DNA from: Saccharina japonica
Lineage: Eukaryota; Sar; Phaeophyceae; Laminariales; Laminariaceae
DNA length: 64,000 bases
NCBI GenBank assembly: GCA_008828725.1
Contig: MEHQ01004558.1
Location: forward strand, 38,023 to 102,022
Reading direction: 5' to 3'
Each line of letters opens with the position of its first letter. Within the stretch, counting starts at the first letter, position 1. The notes beneath the pieces are model-generated. The model saw only the letters and a program-made list of their open reading frames with translations. It was not told the origin of the DNA and ran no database searches. The position numbers and the translations under genes were made by a program. This document shows positions 63,295 to 64,000 of the stretch, in pieces.

Positions 63295-64000
63295 AGTACG
63301 GGGGAGAAGGAATGCTTACCATGATGGTTAAGTTGTATAACTGGATATGGAAAAACGAGTACGCACCTAAGAGATGGAGAGAAGGAGTAGTAGTAAACTT
63401 GTTTAAGAAAGGAGACAAGGCTGACCCGGGTAACTATAGGGGAATAACGCTACTAAGCACTGTAGGTAAAACGTTCTGTAAGATTTTGAACGATAGAATG
63501 GGAACAATGATGGAGAAGGAAGAAAAGATTAGCGAAGGGCAAGCAGAATTTAGGCCAAACCGTAGCTGCGTCGACCATGTGTACACATTAGGTAAGATAA
63601 TCCAAGGCAGGAAAGACGCGGGGCTAACAACGTACTGTTTCTTTTTAGATGTACAGAAGGCCTACGATACAGTATGGAGAAATGGGCTGTGGAAAAAGTT
63701 GTGGGAAATAGGGATAAGAGGAAAGATGTGGAGAATGATGAAGAAGATGACGGAATGTGCGAGAAGTGCTGTGATGTTGGACGGGGAAATATCGAAGTAC
63801 GTTGATATCCTACAGGGAGTTGCCCAGGGATGTACGCTATCACCTAACCTATTCAAGGTATACATTAATGACATGATAGTAGCAGTAGAAGCAGCATCGC
63901 AGGGAGTCACGGTGGGGGAAGATACGGTGTCGGGATTGATGTTTGCTGATTATTTCGTTTGCATATCAGAAACACCCGAAGGACTGCAGAAACAAATAGA
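63279..64000 (+). pseudogene. LINE reverse transcriptase (partial, catalytic Asp lost)
   Basis: In the third frame: FNEFMKYGGEGML, PKRWREGVVVNLFKKGD, NYRGITLLST, motif A FLDVQKAYDTVW, motif B QGVAQGCTLSPNLF, and motif C FADYFVC where FADD is expected (GAT to TAT change at the second Asp). Fingers and palm are otherwise well conserved. The frame is open to the window edge. Confidence 0.88.

Larger units (their letters stand above)
61142..64000 (+). mobile_element. Decayed non-LTR retrotransposon (LINE), 3' end outside window
   Basis: In order: an N-terminal segment, an apurinic-type endonuclease domain, a Lys-rich linker and a reverse transcriptase that runs off the window. The reading frame is broken by one stop (61925) and two -1 shifts (near 62473-62480 and 63275-63285). 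The RT also carries a lost catalytic Asp, so this copy is inactive. Architecture (single long ORF, endonuclease then RT) fits the Jockey/I/RTE-type branch; I do not place it further. Confidence 0.9.

Overview
This window looks like nuclear DNA of a stramenopile, most likely a brown alga. The first clue is a gene at 495-1235 (minus) with five complete and one degenerate EsV-1-7 cysteine/histidine repeats, a motif best known from brown algae and their phaeoviruses. The second is a secreted right-handed beta-helix gene with seven small exons separated by very long, transposon-filled GT-AG introns. The rest is low-density eukaryotic sequence: microsatellites, long G tracts, miniature inverted-repeat elements, solo LTRs and a LINE. 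No prokaryotic operons or rRNA genes are visible.

Layout. 1-494: nothing recognisable. 495-1235 (minus): EsV-1-7 repeat protein. 1.2-16 kb: intergenic, with a palindromic-array element at 2.8-3.5 kb, an ACT microsatellite at 3.9 kb and a large inverted repeat at 7.3-7.9 kb. 16.0-51.3 kb (minus): one beta-helix gene, 479 codons spread over 35.3 kb. Its first intron alone is about 23.7 kb (27168-50835) and holds two hAT-like elements, a TTAA-flanked element with about 165-bp inverted ends, TA-flanked MITEs, an LTR element nested in a MITE, SINE-like pieces, foldbacks and recent duplications. 52.7-53.4 kb (minus): an intronless coiled-coil ORF. 54-61 kb: repeats, including an LTR copy interrupted by a TA-flanked MITE, a 60-bp satellite and GGGAA/CCCGCGGG arrays. 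61.1-64 kb (plus): a decayed LINE running off the window end.

The strongest result is the gene model at 51303-15992. All six introns are GT-AG, every exon junction keeps phase, and the spliced product reads as one continuous beta-helix from a hydrophobic leader to an acidic Pro/Thr-rich tail. The second result is a set of transposition events that can be read directly because empty and filled sites, or clean target-site duplications, lie side by side: TA, TTAA, 4-bp and 8-bp duplications. The least explained structures are two dispersed element types built from arrays of short palindromes (ACTCGGAGTA and CCCGCGGGAA). Three isolated N bases fall in or beside repeats, so local assembly there should be treated with care.
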